A stretch of DNA of 64,000 nucleotides from Rhodomicrobium vannielii ATCC 17100 (GTDB lineage Bacteria; Pseudomonadota; Alphaproteobacteria; Rhizobiales; Rhodomicrobiaceae): contig NC_014664.1 of the NCBI RefSeq assembly GCF_000166055.1, forward strand, positions 372,001-436,000. Reading direction: 5' to 3'. A program made the translations under genes and the position numbers. This document shows positions 17,596 to 28,212 of the stretch, piece by piece. Under the pieces are notes generated by a model. That model saw only the letters and a list, made by a program, of their open reading frames with translations, made no database searches and was not told where the DNA came from. Position 1 is the first letter of the stretch. Every line of letters begins with the position of its first letter.

Positions 17596-19056
17596 ATGCA
17601 AGTTACAGAGACTGTTTCAGACGGGCTGAAACGCCAATTGAAGGTCGTCGTACCCGCCGCCGATCTGAAGGTGAAGGTCGAATCGAAGCTCCAGGACCTG
17701 ACGTCCAAGGTGAAGCTCAACGGCTTCCGCCCCGGCAAGGTGCCGATCGCGCATGTGCGCCAGATGTACGGCAGGTCGGTCCTGGCCGAAGTGCTGGAGG
17801 AGACCGTCGGCGAATCGAGCGCGAAGGTGCTTGAGGAGCGCAAGGAGCGGCCTGCCTTCCAACCGGACATCAAGCTGCCGGAAGACAAGGACGTCATTGA
17901 GCGCATGCTCGATGGCACGGGCGACCTCGAATATACGATGGCGTTCGAGGTGTTGCCGAAGATCGAACTGACGGACCTCAAGGCGATTACGCTGACGAAG
18001 GACGTCGCCGATCCGAAGGAAGAGGACGTCAAGGGCGCGATCGATCGCCTTCTCAAGGCAAACGTGGCCTATGAGACGAAGGACGGCGCGGCTGAAGCCG
18101 GCGACCGCCTCACCATCGACTTCAAGGGCAGCATCGACGGCGAACCCTTCGAGGGCGGCGCGGCGGAGGATGCATTCCTCGTGCTCGGCTCCGGCCGGTT
18201 CATTCCGGGCTTCGAGGATGGCCTGATCGGCGCGAAGGCGGCCGATCAGCGCGACGTCAAGGTGACGTTCCCCGAGGACTACCAGGCACCGCATCTCGCA
18301 GGCAAGGACGCGGTCTTCGACGTGACCGTGAAGGACGTCTCAAAGCCGGTCGACGCGAAGGCGGACGACGAATTCGCGAAGACGCTTGGGCTTGAGTCTT
18401 TCGCGAAGCTCGAAGACGCTGTGCGTGGCCAGCTTCGCAAGGAGCTTGATGACGCCTCGCGCGCGAAGCTCAAGAAGGAACTGCTCGACGCGCTGGATGA
18501 GCGTCATGCGGTCGAGTTGCCGCCCTCGCTCGTAACGAGCGAGTTCGACGGCATCTGGCGCGGCATCACGCGTCAGCTCGAACAGGCGAAGAAGACCTTC
18601 GAGGACGAAGGCTCGACCGAAGAAAAAGCGCGCGCCGAATATCAGAAGCTCGCCGAGCGCCGCGTGCGCCTCGGTCTCGTGCTCTCCGAGATCGGCAATC
18701 AGAACGAGATCAAGATCCTCGACGACGAACTTCGCCGCGCCATGATCGACCGCGCGCGTCAGTTCCCCGGACAGGAGCGCGAGGTCATCGAGTTCTATCG
18801 CAAGAACCCGCAGGCGCTGAACGAACTGCGCGCGCCGGTCTACGAGGACAAGGTGATCACCTTCGTGCTCGAACTCGTCAAAACGGAAGAGAACAAGGTT
18901 TCTCCCGAAGATTTGATGAAGTCGCTGGCGGAGCTTGAGCGCGAGCAATCGCTGTTCGACGGCGGTATCGAAGAGGAACACGAGCACGTGCACGGTCCCG
19001 ATTGCGACCACGATCACGATCACGACCACGATCACGCCGGGCACAAGCACAGCTGA
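17596..19056 (+). CDS. tig: Trigger factor with His/Asp-rich C-terminal tail
   Basis: This ribosome-bound chaperone meets nascent chains at the exit tunnel. The 486-residue protein has the ribosome-binding motif GFRPGKVP near residue 40, the FKBP-type prolyl isomerase domain in the middle (DRLTIDFKGSIDGEPFEGG, FIPGFEDGLIGAK) and the long helical C-terminal domain. ATG 17596 gives MQVTETVSDGLKRQLKV, the usual family start; the longer upstream frame is not conserved. Unusually, it ends in about 28 residues alternating Asp, Glu and His (HVHGPDCDHDHDHDHDHAGH), a potential nickel or zinc site. clpP, clpX and lon follow, the standard alphaproteobacterial order. Confidence 0.96.
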   Translation: MQVTETVSDGLKRQLKVVVPAADLKVKVESKLQDLTSKVKLNGFRPGKVPIAHVRQMYGRSVLAEVLEETVGESSAKVLEERKERPAFQPDIKLPEDKDVIERMLDGTGDLEYTMAFEVLPKIELTDLKAITLTKDVADPKEEDVKGAIDRLLKANVAYETKDGAAEAGDRLTIDFKGSIDGEPFEGGAAEDAFLVLGSGRFIPGFEDGLIGAKAADQRDVKVTFPEDYQAPHLAGKDAVFDVTVKDVSKPVDAKADDEFAKTLGLESFAKLEDAVRGQLRKELDDASRAKLKKELLDALDERHAVELPPSLVTSEFDGIWRGITRQLEQAKKTFEDEGSTEEKARAEYQKLAERRVRLGLVLSEIGNQNEIKILDDELRRAMIDRARQFPGQEREVIEFYRKNPQALNELRAPVYEDKVITFVLELVKTEENKVSPEDLMKSLAELEREQSLFDGGIEEEHEHVHGPDCDHDHDHDHDHAGHKHS

Positions 19057-19134
19057 GCAGGGCCGCGCAAGTTTACGCGCGGATGATGCGAGATGGATCG
19101 CGTTCGTGTTCACACGGGATCGGCTTCCAATGGA

Positions 19135-19164
19135 CGCTAGCGCTACCGACCGGTTGCGCTAGCG
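19135..19164. repeat. 30-bp near-perfect palindrome between tig and clpP
   Basis: CGCTAGCGC-T-ACCG-AC-CGGT-T-GCGCTAGCG forms a 9+4-bp stem with one T-T mismatch and a 2-base loop. It lies 79 bases after tig and about 150 before clpP. There is no T-run, so it may be an mRNA-stability or attenuation structure, or an operator-like dyad, and not an intrinsic terminator. Confidence 0.55.
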
Positions 19165-19311
19165 CTCAAATCATCCCATCTATGACGGCGGCGCCTCGTG
19201 TGCCGCCTCAAATTCACAAGCCACCGGCTTCGCTCGCGCCCGCGCCACACGTGCTGCGGGCTTTCCTCAGAACGAAGCCTTCCTCGGCTCCTCACGGCCT
19301 GGAGTAAGCCC

Positions 19312-19956
19312 ATGCGCGATCCCGTTGAATTCTATACCAGCCAACTCGTTCCCATGGTCGTCGAGCAGACCAATCGCGGCGAGCGCGCTTTCGACATCTA
19401 TTCCCGCCTCCTGAAAGAGCGCATCATCTTCTTGACCGGCGTCGTCGAGGACAACATGGCCTCGCTGGTGATCGCGCAGCTTCTGTTTCTCGAATCCGAG
19501 AACCCGAAGAAGGAGATCAACATTTACATCAACTCGCCCGGCGGCCACGTCACTTCCGGCCTCGCGATGTACGACACGATGCAATTCATCCGCCCGCCGG
19601 TCTCCACGCTTTGCGTCGGGCAGGCGGCTTCGATGGGGTCTCTGCTTCTCGCGGCGGGCGAGCCGGGCATGCGCTGGGCGCTGCCGAACGCTCGCGTGAT
19701 GGTGCACCAGCCGTCGGCCGGTTTCCAGGGGCAGGCGAGCGACATCGAGCGGCACGCCGAGGACATTCTGAAAACGAAGCGGCGGCTTAATGAAATCTAT
19801 GTCAAGCACACAGGGCAGCCATACGAAGTCATTGAACGTACCCTGGACCGTGACCACTTCATGTCTCCAGAGCAGGCGAAAGCGTTCGGCATTATCGATG
19901 AGGTTCTGACGAAACGCGCGGCTGCTGAAGAAACAGGAAATCCGGGACGTTCGTGA
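19312..19956 (+). CDS. clpP: ATP-dependent Clp protease proteolytic subunit
   Basis: ClpP is the 14-mer serine protease chamber that degrades proteins fed by ClpX or ClpA. The 214-residue protein shows [20 protein letters not shown], the catalytic Ser in [14 protein letters not shown], the catalytic His in [12 protein letters not shown], and the Asp in [16 protein letters not shown] 19312 follows GGAGTAAGCC and gives the short family N-terminus [20 protein letters not shown]; upstream codons are not protein-like. Both of its usual unfoldases are in this window: clpX directly downstream and clpA at 33.3 kb. Confidence 0.97.
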   Translation: MRDPVEFYTSQLVPMVVEQTNRGERAFDIYSRLLKERIIFLTGVVEDNMASLVIAQLLFLESENPKKEINIYINSPGGHVTSGLAMYDTMQFIRPPVSTLCVGQAASMGSLLLAAGEPGMRWALPNARVMVHQPSAGFQGQASDIERHAEDILKTKRRLNEIYVKHTGQPYEVIERTLDRDHFMSPEQAKAFGIIDEVLTKRAAAEETGNPGRS

Positions 19957-20236
19957 CCGACCTAGAGCTTCACGGGCACGTTCAGATCCGGGCAGGATCT
20001 TTAACGGACTGGAAAGCATAAGCAGTCCAACGTGCCAGACGGCCTTCGGGCGAGTTGCGAATCGAAGCTATGGACAATCTCCCCAGAAGCCGTAAGACTG
20101 TGGGGAAGCATGCAAGGAGGGCGGCGGATTTGGGGGCTTAGCGGGTGCGGAATAAATCGGGAACTCCGGTTGTTCACGTCATCAGTCAGGCACAATCCAT
20201 CGCCACATTCGCGCATGTGGGTGCTAAGGTAGGTCA

Positions 20237-21505
<1,269 letters not shown>

Positions 21506-21564
21506 CACGGTTTGTTAATCGCAAACCTGTCCCAAAGAATTTTTCATCGGACCCCACCAAGCAC

Positions 21565-21590
21565 AGGCAGCGCCGTCTGCGGCGCTGCCT
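21565..21590 (+). terminator. Hairpin after clpX
   Basis: A perfect 10-bp stem (21565-21574 with 21581-21590) with a 6-base loop lies 60 bases beyond the clpX stop. The following TTAATT is a weak T-run. It probably separates clpX from lon. Confidence 0.55.
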
Positions 21591-21761
21591 TAATTGCGGC
21601 GATTAACGTCTTGATAACTGCGCTCTGGACTGTCGGCTTATGCGGCATGTACTGTCGGATGAGCGGCGGTAAGACGCGGGTGGCGGCCATAAGGCCGGGA
21701 TCTCCGGCTGCTACAGGATGATGACAGCGGGCGTTTGCGCTGTCGGATTGAGGAGAGCGAC

Positions 21762-24200
21762 ATGACGAATCCAACTTCGGACCATCCCACGGCAACGGGT
21801 CAGGGCGAGATCTTTCCCGTGCTTCCGCTTCGGGATATCGTCGTTTTCCCTTACATGATCGTGCCGCTGTTCGTAGGGCGTGAGAAATCCATCAACGCCC
21901 TCGACGAGGTGATGCGCACAGACCGGCAAATCTTGCTCGCCGCGCAGAAGAACGCGGGCGACGACGATCCAGAGCCCGACGCCATCTACACGATGGGCAT
22001 GCTCGCCACCGTGCTGCAGCTGCTGAAGCTGCCGGATGGAACCGTGAAGGTTCTGGTCGAAGGGACGACGCGCGCTCGCATCAAGGGTTTTGTTCCGAAC
22101 GACAACTATTTCGAGGCGGAAGTCGAACGCATCGAAGAAACGCTCGGCAACCAGGACGAGATCGAGGCGTTTGCGCGCTCGGCGATCAGCCAGTTCGAGA
22201 ATTACGTCAAACTGAACAAGAAGATCTCGCCCGAGGTCTTGAGCACGCTCAGCCAGATCGAAGACTATTCGAAGCTCGCCGACACGATTGCCTCGCACCT
22301 CGCCATCAAGATCGGCGACAAGCAGGAAATCCTTGAGCTTCTGTCCGTCTCGGAAAGGCTGGAACGCGTCTTCACGCTCATGGAGAGCGAAATCTCCGTG
22401 CTTCAGGTCGAGCGCAAGATTCGCAGCCGCGTGAAGCGCCAGATGGAGAAGACCCAGCGCGAGTACTATCTGAATGAGCAGATGAAGGCCATTCAGAAGG
22501 AACTCGGCGATTCCGACGAGCGTGACGATATTTCCGAGTTCGAGGAGAAGATCGAGAACACCAAGCTGTCGAAGGAAGCCAAGGACAAGGCCATCGCCGA
22601 GCTGAAGAAGCTCAAGCAGATGAGCCCGATGTCGGCCGAAGCGACGGTGGTGCGCAATTACCTCGACTGGCTGCTGTCGATCCCGTGGGGCGTGAAGGGC
22701 AAGGTCAAGAAGGATCTCGACGAGGCGCAAGCCGTGCTCGATGAGGATCATTACGGCCTTGAGCGCGTGAAGGAACGCATCGTCGAATATCTCGCGGTTC
22801 AGAAGCGCACGAACATGCTGAAAGGCCCGATCCTGTGCCTCGTCGGCCCTCCGGGCGTCGGCAAGACCTCGCTCGGCAAGTCCATCGCGAAGGCTACGGG
22901 GCGCGAATTCGTGCGCATGTCGCTTGGCGGCGTTCGCGACGAGGCGGAGATCCGCGGGCACCGGCGCACCTATATCGGCTCGATGCCCGGCAAGGTCATC
23001 CAGTCAATGCGCAAGGCGAAGAAGACCAACCCGCTCTTCCTTCTCGACGAAATCGACAAGATGGGCATGGACTTCCGCGGCGATCCGGCGTCGGCGCTGC
23101 TGGAGGTGCTGGACCCGGAACAGAACCACGAGTTCAACGATCATTACCTCGAAGTCGATTACGACCTGTCGAACGTGATGTTCGTGACGACGGCGAATAC
23201 GCTCGATATTCCGCCGGCGCTGCGCGACCGTATGGAGATCATCCGGCTCGCGGGTTACACGGAAAGCGAGAAGCTCGAAATCACGAAGCGCCATCTTCTG
23301 CGCGGCCAGATGGAGGCTCACGGCCTTCAGCCGGGCGAGTGGTCGGTTGACGACGAAGCCATCGTGGAGATCATCCGCCGCTACACCCGCGAAGCTGGCG
23401 TGCGCAGTCTCGAACGCGAGATCGCCAAGCTTGCGCGTAAGGCCGTGAAGCAGATCGAAAGCGGCAAGCAGGTCAAGGTGAATGTCACGCTCGACAACTT
23501 GCGCGACTTCCTTGGTGTGCAGAAATACCGCTATGGCGAGGCCGAGCTTGAGGATCAGGTCGGCGTCGTTACGGGCCTTGCCTGGACGGAAGTCGGCGGC
23601 GAGTTGCTTACGGTTGAAGGCGTCATGATGCCCGGCAAGGGCCGCATGACCGTCACCGGCAACCTGCGCGACGTGATGAAGGAGTCGATCCAGGCCGCGA
23701 ACGCGTATGTCCGCAGCCGCTGCGTCGCCTTCGGCATTGAGCCGCCGCTTTTCGACAAGCGCGACATCCACGTGCACGTGCCGGAAGGCGCGACGCCGAA
23801 GGACGGCCCCTCGGCGGGCGTTGCGATGGTCACGGCCATCGTGTCCATCCTGACGAGCGTCCCGGTTCGCCGCGACGTGGCCATGACGGGTGAGATCACG
23901 TTGCGTGGTCGCGTGCTGCCCATCGGTGGCCTCAAGGAGAAGCTGCTCGCGGCGCTTCGCGGTGGCATCAAGCGCGTCATCATCCCGGAGGAAAACGCGA
24001 AAGACCTCGCGGAAATCCCCGACAATGTGAAGAACGGGCTTGAGATTATACCGGTCGCGCGGATGGACGAAGTGCTGGCGATTGCGCTCACCCGCAAGCT
24101 CGATCCCATCGAATGGGACGAGGCGGCGGCGCTCGCTGCGGCGAAGATGAAGGAGATTGGCCAACCGTCGGTGGCGGATGGCAGCGGCCTCCCGCATTAA
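21762..24200 (+). CDS. lon: ATP-dependent Lon protease
   Basis: Lon degrades misfolded and short-lived regulatory proteins in the cytoplasm. The 812-residue product contains the N-terminal LAN domain ([20 protein letters not shown]), a coiled middle region, Walker [16 protein letters not shown] near residue 361, [20 protein letters not shown] as Walker B, and the C-terminal Ser-Lys protease domain with [11 protein letters not shown] and the catalytic Lys in [16 protein letters not shown] 21762 follows a GAGGAGA ribosome site; the upstream in-frame ATG at 21735 has none. It ends with a clear terminator. Confidence 0.97.
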   Translation: MTNPTSDHPTATGQGEIFPVLPLRDIVVFPYMIVPLFVGREKSINALDEVMRTDRQILLAAQKNAGDDDPEPDAIYTMGMLATVLQLLKLPDGTVKVLVEGTTRARIKGFVPNDNYFEAEVERIEETLGNQDEIEAFARSAISQFENYVKLNKKISPEVLSTLSQIEDYSKLADTIASHLAIKIGDKQEILELLSVSERLERVFTLMESEISVLQVERKIRSRVKRQMEKTQREYYLNEQMKAIQKELGDSDERDDISEFEEKIENTKLSKEAKDKAIAELKKLKQMSPMSAEATVVRNYLDWLLSIPWGVKGKVKKDLDEAQAVLDEDHYGLERVKERIVEYLAVQKRTNMLKGPILCLVGPPGVGKTSLGKSIAKATGREFVRMSLGGVRDEAEIRGHRRTYIGSMPGKVIQSMRKAKKTNPLFLLDEIDKMGMDFRGDPASALLEVLDPEQNHEFNDHYLEVDYDLSNVMFVTTANTLDIPPALRDRMEIIRLAGYTESEKLEITKRHLLRGQMEAHGLQPGEWSVDDEAIVEIIRRYTREAGVRSLEREIAKLARKAVKQIESGKQVKVNVTLDNLRDFLGVQKYRYGEAELEDQVGVVTGLAWTEVGGELLTVEGVMMPGKGRMTVTGNLRDVMKESIQAANAYVRSRCVAFGIEPPLFDKRDIHVHVPEGATPKDGPSAGVAMVTAIVSILTSVPVRRDVAMTGEITLRGRVLPIGGLKEKLLAALRGGIKRVIIPEENAKDLAEIPDNVKNGLEIIPVARMDEVLAIALTRKLDPIEWDEAAALAAAKMKEIGQPSVADGSGLPH

Positions 24201-24232
24201 GCCGGGGCGGTCCGCGCAAAAGTTAAAGTGCG

Positions 24233-24263
24233 AAGGACGAGGCCGCCGCCTCGTCCTTTTCTT
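24233..24263 (+). terminator. Intrinsic terminator of lon
   Basis: An 11-bp perfect stem (24233-24243 with 24248-24258) and a 4-base loop are followed by a T-rich run broken by one C. It ends the lon transcript just before the convergent cupin gene, and may serve both. Confidence 0.85.
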
Positions 24264-24274
24264 TTGTCGTCGGT

Positions 24275-24745
24275 TCAGGCCGCGTCCGGCGACCATCCCG
24301 GCGACGCGAGTTCGAAGCCTTCGAAACAGAACGCGGGCGCCACGATGCAACTCACGAGCGTCCACGCGCCTAGGCTGACAGCCTCCTGCCATGCGAATGC
24401 CGGCACGACACCCTGAAACGCTTCGCCGCCGCCCGCGTTCGGGCCGAGAGTGAGCGTCTCGCGCCTGCCATCCGCGTGAGCAATGCCGAGCGCCAGCGGC
24501 GCGCCCGCCTGCCAGATCCAGATCTCCGCCGCATCGACGCGATGCCAGTGCGAGCGCTCGCCCGCCGCCAGCAAAAACAGGATCGCGCTCGCGGCCCCGC
24601 GCTCTCCGTGCGGCGGCGCATCCCGCCACAATTCGCGGTAATGGCCGCCCTCGGGGTGCGGCCTCAGATCCAGTGCTGCGCGAGCTTGATCGGCCGTAAG
24701 CGTCGGATCGCGGAAATCGGCTTGGACAGTCTTCATCGGAACCAT
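24275..24745 (-). CDS. Cupin superfamily protein (Cupin_5 / DUF985)
   Basis: The 156-residue single-domain beta-barrel matches the Cupin_5 (DUF985) family: LDLRPHPEGGHYRELWRD, ASAILFLLAAGERSHWHRVD, EIWIWQAGAPLAL, and a Cys and aromatic-rich C-terminal strand (VSCIVAPAFCFEGFELA). His residues in SHWHR and Glu in EIW are the usual metal-site positions of the fold. Function is unproven in this family. ATG 24745 (MVPMKTV) or ATG 24736 (MKTV) may be the start. It converges on lon. Confidence 0.82.
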   Translation of the reverse strand: MVPMKTVQADFRDPTLTADQARAALDLRPHPEGGHYRELWRDAPPHGERGAASAILFLLAAGERSHWHRVDAAEIWIWQAGAPLALGIAHADGRRETLTLGPNAGGGEAFQGVVPAFAWQEAVSLGAWTLVSCIVAPAFCFEGFELASPGWSPDAA

Positions 24746-25171
24746 CGAGATGAGCGGTGAGGGCAGGGCAGTGGTACGGTGCGTTTTCCATATGCGAGTC
24801 TCACCTTCATCGAAGGGAAGGGTCTCGCTGTGCTTGATCGGCGTTCTTATCGCAAACTGTGACTTGTGCCGTGACTTATAAACTGCAGCAGAGCGCCAGG
24901 CGATGAGCTTTACAGCGGCGACGAAGTTGGCGGGGTCTTGAGTAGCGGGTTGCGATGCCGCAGAACTCTTTGTTGAAAGAACCCGCTCGAAGAGGTTGCG
25001 CTGCCGATGGCCAGCGGAAAAGACGGAACCGTTGCTTTCGGTTCCGCGCTGCGGAAACGTCGGCGAAGATCCTTTTCTCAGCCGCGCCCCCCGATGCGCG
25101 GCGTCGCATCATCGGCGGGCCAGACGCCGCTCGACATCGGTCGCTTCCGCGGCATGTGAAGGATCGGTTGC
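24746..25171. other. Intergenic region with hairpin
   Basis: I see no gene in this 426-bp region; two overlapping frames on opposite strands are compositional noise. A 7-bp inverted repeat (25024-25030 with 25040-25046) is followed on the minus strand by GTCTTTTCC and may terminate the hydrolase gene that ends at 25172. The side next to 24745 must hold the cupin promoter. Confidence 0.5.
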
Positions 25172-26197
25172 TCAAAGCGCGATTTCAGGCTGCTCCAGCC
25201 GTCGCGGCAGCAGCGTCGAGCCCGGAACATAGGCGTCGAACGCAGCCCAGAACTGGTCGCGGAGCTGGTCACGCTCCATGAGGATCTCGTGGCGCGCGCC
25301 CGAAACGACGATGAGGCGGCAGTTCTTCACGTGGCTCGCGAAACGCTCCATCGCAGTGTTGGACACGATCTGATCGTTGCTCGCCGCGACAATCAGGGTT
25401 GGCACGCGGATGCTCTCCATGAATGCCGTCGAGGCGAGCGTCGCGACGGAGGCGCAGGCGGCCTGTACCCAGCCGATAGTCGGCGCGCCGATGCCGAGCC
25501 CCGGCGACGCGCGAAGCACGTCTTGCGCGCGCTCGTATCGCAGCCGATCCGACGTCAGCGGGTTGCCGTCGAACGGCGCGCGCTCCCAAAGCTGAGCCTT
25601 GCCGCCCGGAATGAAACTGTCGCCAAAGCCAAGCAGCGTCAGCACTTCGGCACCCAGGCCGATAAGCCCCTTGCGCTTCTCGGTCTGCGCGAAATCGATC
25701 ATCGGCGCGGTGAGCACGATGCGATCCCACCAGCAAACCTTCGTTTGCGCGAGACGTAGCACGAGGTGTCCGCCCATCGAATGCGCGAGGCAATAATAGG
25801 GCGGGGGGCAGTCCGGCAGCACGATGCTCGACATGAATCGGCGAACGTCGTCGTCGAATTGCGCGAAGTTCTCGGCGTGGCCCTTGGAGCGGTTCTTCAG
25901 CATGCGCGAGGAGCCGCCCTGCCCGCGCCAGTCCATGGTCGCGACGGCGAAGCCCCTGCGGCGCAGGTCGCCGATGGTCTCGAAATATTTCTCGATGAAC
26001 TCCGTGCGCCCGTGGAAAAGACAGACCGTACCGATGCGTCGCTCGGCCGTCGTGTCCCACCGGGCATAGCGAATCTGCAAGCCGTCGCGCGAAGCGAACG
26101 TGCCGCATATGGCGCCGCCCGGCACGGGATTGCGGGTGATGCCGATCAATTCGGCTGCCGGTGAAACGCCGTGAGTCGCCATATCCGAGCCGATCAT
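25172..26197 (-). CDS. Alpha/beta hydrolase, lysophospholipase/monoacylglycerol lipase-like
   Basis: The product of about 341 residues should hydrolyse lysophospholipid or monoacylglycerol esters. The serine-hydrolase signature is visible: nucleophile elbow LAHSMGGHLVL with the catalytic Ser, acid VAASNDQIVSNTAME, and base GARHEILMERD. CLFHGRTEFIEKYFETIGDL and DWRGQGGSSRML match the PldB/MGL oxyanion region. No signal peptide is apparent, so it is probably cytoplasmic. The start is uncertain: ATG 26197 has AGGA about 9 bases upstream, ATG 26182 is internal, and an upstream ATG at 26260 would overlap the promoter of the divergent hsp20 gene. Confidence 0.82.
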   Translation of the reverse strand: MIGSDMATHGVSPAAELIGITRNPVPGGAICGTFASRDGLQIRYARWDTTAERRIGTVCLFHGRTEFIEKYFETIGDLRRRGFAVATMDWRGQGGSSRMLKNRSKGHAENFAQFDDDVRRFMSSIVLPDCPPPYYCLAHSMGGHLVLRLAQTKVCWWDRIVLTAPMIDFAQTEKRKGLIGLGAEVLTLLGFGDSFIPGGKAQLWERAPFDGNPLTSDRLRYERAQDVLRASPGLGIGAPTIGWVQAACASVATLASTAFMESIRVPTLIVAASNDQIVSNTAMERFASHVKNCRLIVVSGARHEILMERDQLRDQFWAAFDAYVPGSTLLPRRLEQPEIAL

Positions 26198-26263
26198 GTC
26201 GAGCCGTCCTCGCTGTTCGTGGAAAAACTCTATCGCATGCGCATAGCGCTGCTCAAGCACCCC

Positions 26264-26291
26264 TTGACAGCGAAGATGTCCGAAATAAATT
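26264..26291 (+). promoter_or_regulatory. Candidate promoter of hsp20
   Basis: A perfect TTGACA (26264-26269), preceded by C as in heat-shock CTTGAC boxes, is followed after 16 bases by TAAATT (26286-26291). It is 84 bases before the hsp20 start codon and in the right place for a transcript that begins with the hairpins of the leader. Whether RpoH or the housekeeping sigma factor uses it cannot be read from the sequence. Confidence 0.5.
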
Positions 26292-26297
26292 TACGGG

Positions 26298-26369
26298 TGC
26301 AGGCCAATCGGCTGCAAACATACGCTCCGGCCTTTAAGGCGGAGGAAACTTCTCGCTTGATAAGGAGAA
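26298..26369 (+). ncRNA. ROSE-like RNA thermometer in the hsp20 leader
   Basis: Three consecutive hairpins can form: 26298-26316 (TGCAGGCC with GGCTGCA), 26326-26343 (TCC-G-GCC with GGC-GGA) and 26350-26369. The third pairs UUCUC-G-CUU with AAGGAGAA around a 3-base loop, burying the whole AAGGAG ribosome site (26362-26367) and leaving one bulged G opposite it. A bulged G facing the Shine-Dalgarno is the hallmark of ROSE elements, which hold back small heat-shock genes in rhizobia at normal temperature. The start codon follows 5 bases later. This was folded by eye, not by energy calculation. Confidence 0.6.
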
Positions 26370-26374
26370 CACAC

Positions 26375-26854
26375 ATGCGTCGTCTTGATCTCTCTCCCCT
26401 GTATAAGTCCGCGATCGGCTTCGATCACCTGGCTAATGTGCTTGACCAGCTCTCTGGCCTCGAAAGCGAAAGCGGCTTCCCGCCCTACAACATCGAACGA
26501 CTGGGCGAGAATGTCTATCGCGTTACCATGGCCGTCGCCGGTTTTGGCGAGAATGACCTCTCCATCGACGTGAAGGAGGGCACTCTTACCATCCGCGGCG
26601 AAAAGAAGGGTGAACCCGCCGCTCGCGCCTACATTCATCAGGGCATCGCCGCGCGTAATTTCGAGCGCCGTTTCCGGCTTGCCGACTACGTCGAGGTGTC
26701 CGCCGCCGCGCTTGAGAACGGGCTTCTGCACGTCGATCTGAAGCGCGAACTGCCCGAGGCAATGAAGCCGCGCACGATCCAGATCACGAAGGGCGCTCCC
26801 CAGCCTCGCGTGATCGAGGGTGACGCGGCCTCGAAGGTCGAGGCGGCTGCGTAA
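26375..26854 (+). CDS. Small heat-shock protein, Hsp20 (IbpA-like)
   Basis: Hsp20 is an ATP-independent holdase that binds unfolding proteins. The 159-residue product begins MRRLDLSPLYKSAIGFDHL, the usual start of rhizobial class A Hsp20s, followed by the alpha-crystallin domain (YNIERLGENVYRVTMAVAGF to ENGLLHVDLKRELPE) with the conserved A-x-x-x-N-G-L near its end. The C-terminal anchor is RTIQITKG, which carries the I-x-I motif. AAGGAG is 7 bases before ATG 26375, inside the predicted thermometer hairpin. The substrate-holding role fits the Clp and Lon genes nearby. Confidence 0.94.
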   Translation: MRRLDLSPLYKSAIGFDHLANVLDQLSGLESESGFPPYNIERLGENVYRVTMAVAGFGENDLSIDVKEGTLTIRGEKKGEPAARAYIHQGIAARNFERRFRLADYVEVSAAALENGLLHVDLKRELPEAMKPRTIQITKGAPQPRVIEGDAASKVEAAA

Positions 26855-26880
26855 CGCAGCCCCCCAGCCTGACCACGGCC

Positions 26881-28212
26881 TCAGCGAAGGGCGGGCGAAA
26901 GCCTGCCCTTTTTCGTGCGTGGACGCCGGAAAAGCGCCGCCACCTCCACATGCGCCGAGTAGCGGAACTGGTCGAAGGCCGCGAGGCGCGTCAGTTCGAA
27001 CCCGCCTTCCGCAAGAATGGCGGCGTCGCGCGCGAAGGTGGCGGGATTGCAGGACAGCATCACGGCGGCGGGGATTTTCGATTGGGCGAGCGCGCGCGCC
27101 TGCGCTTCCGCACCTTCGCGCGGCGGATCGAGCACGGCGGCCGCGAAAGCGTTCAATTCCTGAAACCCGAGCGGACTGCGAAACAGGTCGCGGCGGATGG
27201 CCTTCACGGGCTTGAGGCCCTTCGATTCCTTCGCGGCGGCCGACAGTGCTGCGACGGCGGCGGCATTGTCTTCATAGGCCGTCACAGAGGCGCGGGTGGC
27301 CACCGGAAAGGTGAACGCCCCAAGCCCCGCGAACAGGTCGCACACCGGCCCTTTGCCCGCACCCGCCGCGTCGAGCGCTTCAACGGTGAACGCCCCCATG
27401 TCACGCTCGCACGCCTCGACTGCTTGCAGAAATGCGCCTCCGGGCAGCGACACACGCACGCCGCCGAAGCCGACCCGCGGCACGCCGCTGATGAAGAGCG
27501 CCTCGCCATTCCATGACGCGCGGATCGCATCGGCCGCCTGAAGCTCCGACTCGAGGGCGTGGCGGGCGCTGCTCGCGAGGCGCGGCCCGGCGATGGCGAC
27601 GTCGAGCCCGTTATCGACGGCGGCGACCTGGATTTTCGCTTCGCCGCGGTCCGCCATCGCGCCCCTGAGCCCTGCGCGAAGGTGCGGGAGCGCGGCGGCG
27701 AGCTGTGGCGACAGGATGGGGCATTCCTCGATGTCGACGAGATCGTGGCTGCGCGCGGCGTTGAAGCCGAGACGAAGCGCGCCTTCGTCTTTCCGTGCGG
27801 TGAATGCGGCGCGGCGGCGACTCGAAATGGGATAGGTCTTCCGCGTCTCGACCGACGGCGCGCGGACGCGGGCCTGCGCGAGCGCGGCCTCTACGAGACC
27901 GGCCTTCCACGCGTCGTAGGGCGTCGCTGCCCAATGCTGGAGCGCGCAGCCGCCGCATACGCCGAAATGGCGGCATACGGGATCGACGCGCTCCGGGCTT
28001 GCCACCTCCACCGCTATGAGACGGCCCTTGGCGCCGGCCACCTCCGCCTGCACGATCTCGCCCGCCAGCGTGAAAGGAATGTGCACCGGAGCATCGCCAA
28101 CGCGCGCGACACCGTCGCCTTGCGCGCCCATGGCATTGATGCCGAGCGTCAGCGTTTCCAGATCTTCCGGCGGGCTATCGCTCGCGCGAGGCTGCGACGA
28201 GTGTTTCTTCAT
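26881..28212 (-). CDS. 23S rRNA (uracil-5-)-methyltransferase, RumA/TrmA family
   Basis: The 443-residue enzyme should methylate C5 of a uridine in RNA using SAM. It has an N-terminal TRAM-like domain (LGINAMGAQGDGVARVGDAP), an iron-sulfur cluster site with Cys in DPVCRHFGVCGGCALQHW plus the later EECPIL, the SAM loop CDLFAGLGAFTFPVA, and the catalytic nucleophile Cys in MLSCNPATFARD. That Cys arrangement (C-x5-C-x2-C-xn-C) is that of RumA/RlmD. ATG 28212 has AGGA 5 bases upstream. Its first 38 bases overlap the end of the tlyA gene, so the two are translationally coupled. The exact target uridine cannot be assigned. Confidence 0.88.
   Translation of the reverse strand: MKKHSSQPRASDSPPEDLETLTLGINAMGAQGDGVARVGDAPVHIPFTLAGEIVQAEVAGAKGRLIAVEVASPERVDPVCRHFGVCGGCALQHWAATPYDAWKAGLVEAALAQARVRAPSVETRKTYPISSRRRAAFTARKDEGALRLGFNAARSHDLVDIEECPILSPQLAAALPHLRAGLRGAMADRGEAKIQVAAVDNGLDVAIAGPRLASSARHALESELQAADAIRASWNGEALFISGVPRVGFGGVRVSLPGGAFLQAVEACERDMGAFTVEALDAAGAGKGPVCDLFAGLGAFTFPVATRASVTAYEDNAAAVAALSAAAKESKGLKPVKAIRRDLFRSPLGFQELNAFAAAVLDPPREGAEAQARALAQSKIPAAVMLSCNPATFARDAAILAEGGFELTRLAAFDQFRYSAHVEVAALFRRPRTKKGRLSPALR

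Noticed and set aside
21512-21721. 69-codon ORF between clpX and lon
   Set aside because: It spans the clpX terminator hairpin and has no ribosome site; the hydrophobic stretch appears accidental.
24876-25281. Overlapping ORFs on both strands between the cupin and hydrolase genes
   Set aside because: They lie antisense to each other, are Arg/Cys-rich, and carry no start signal or family feature.
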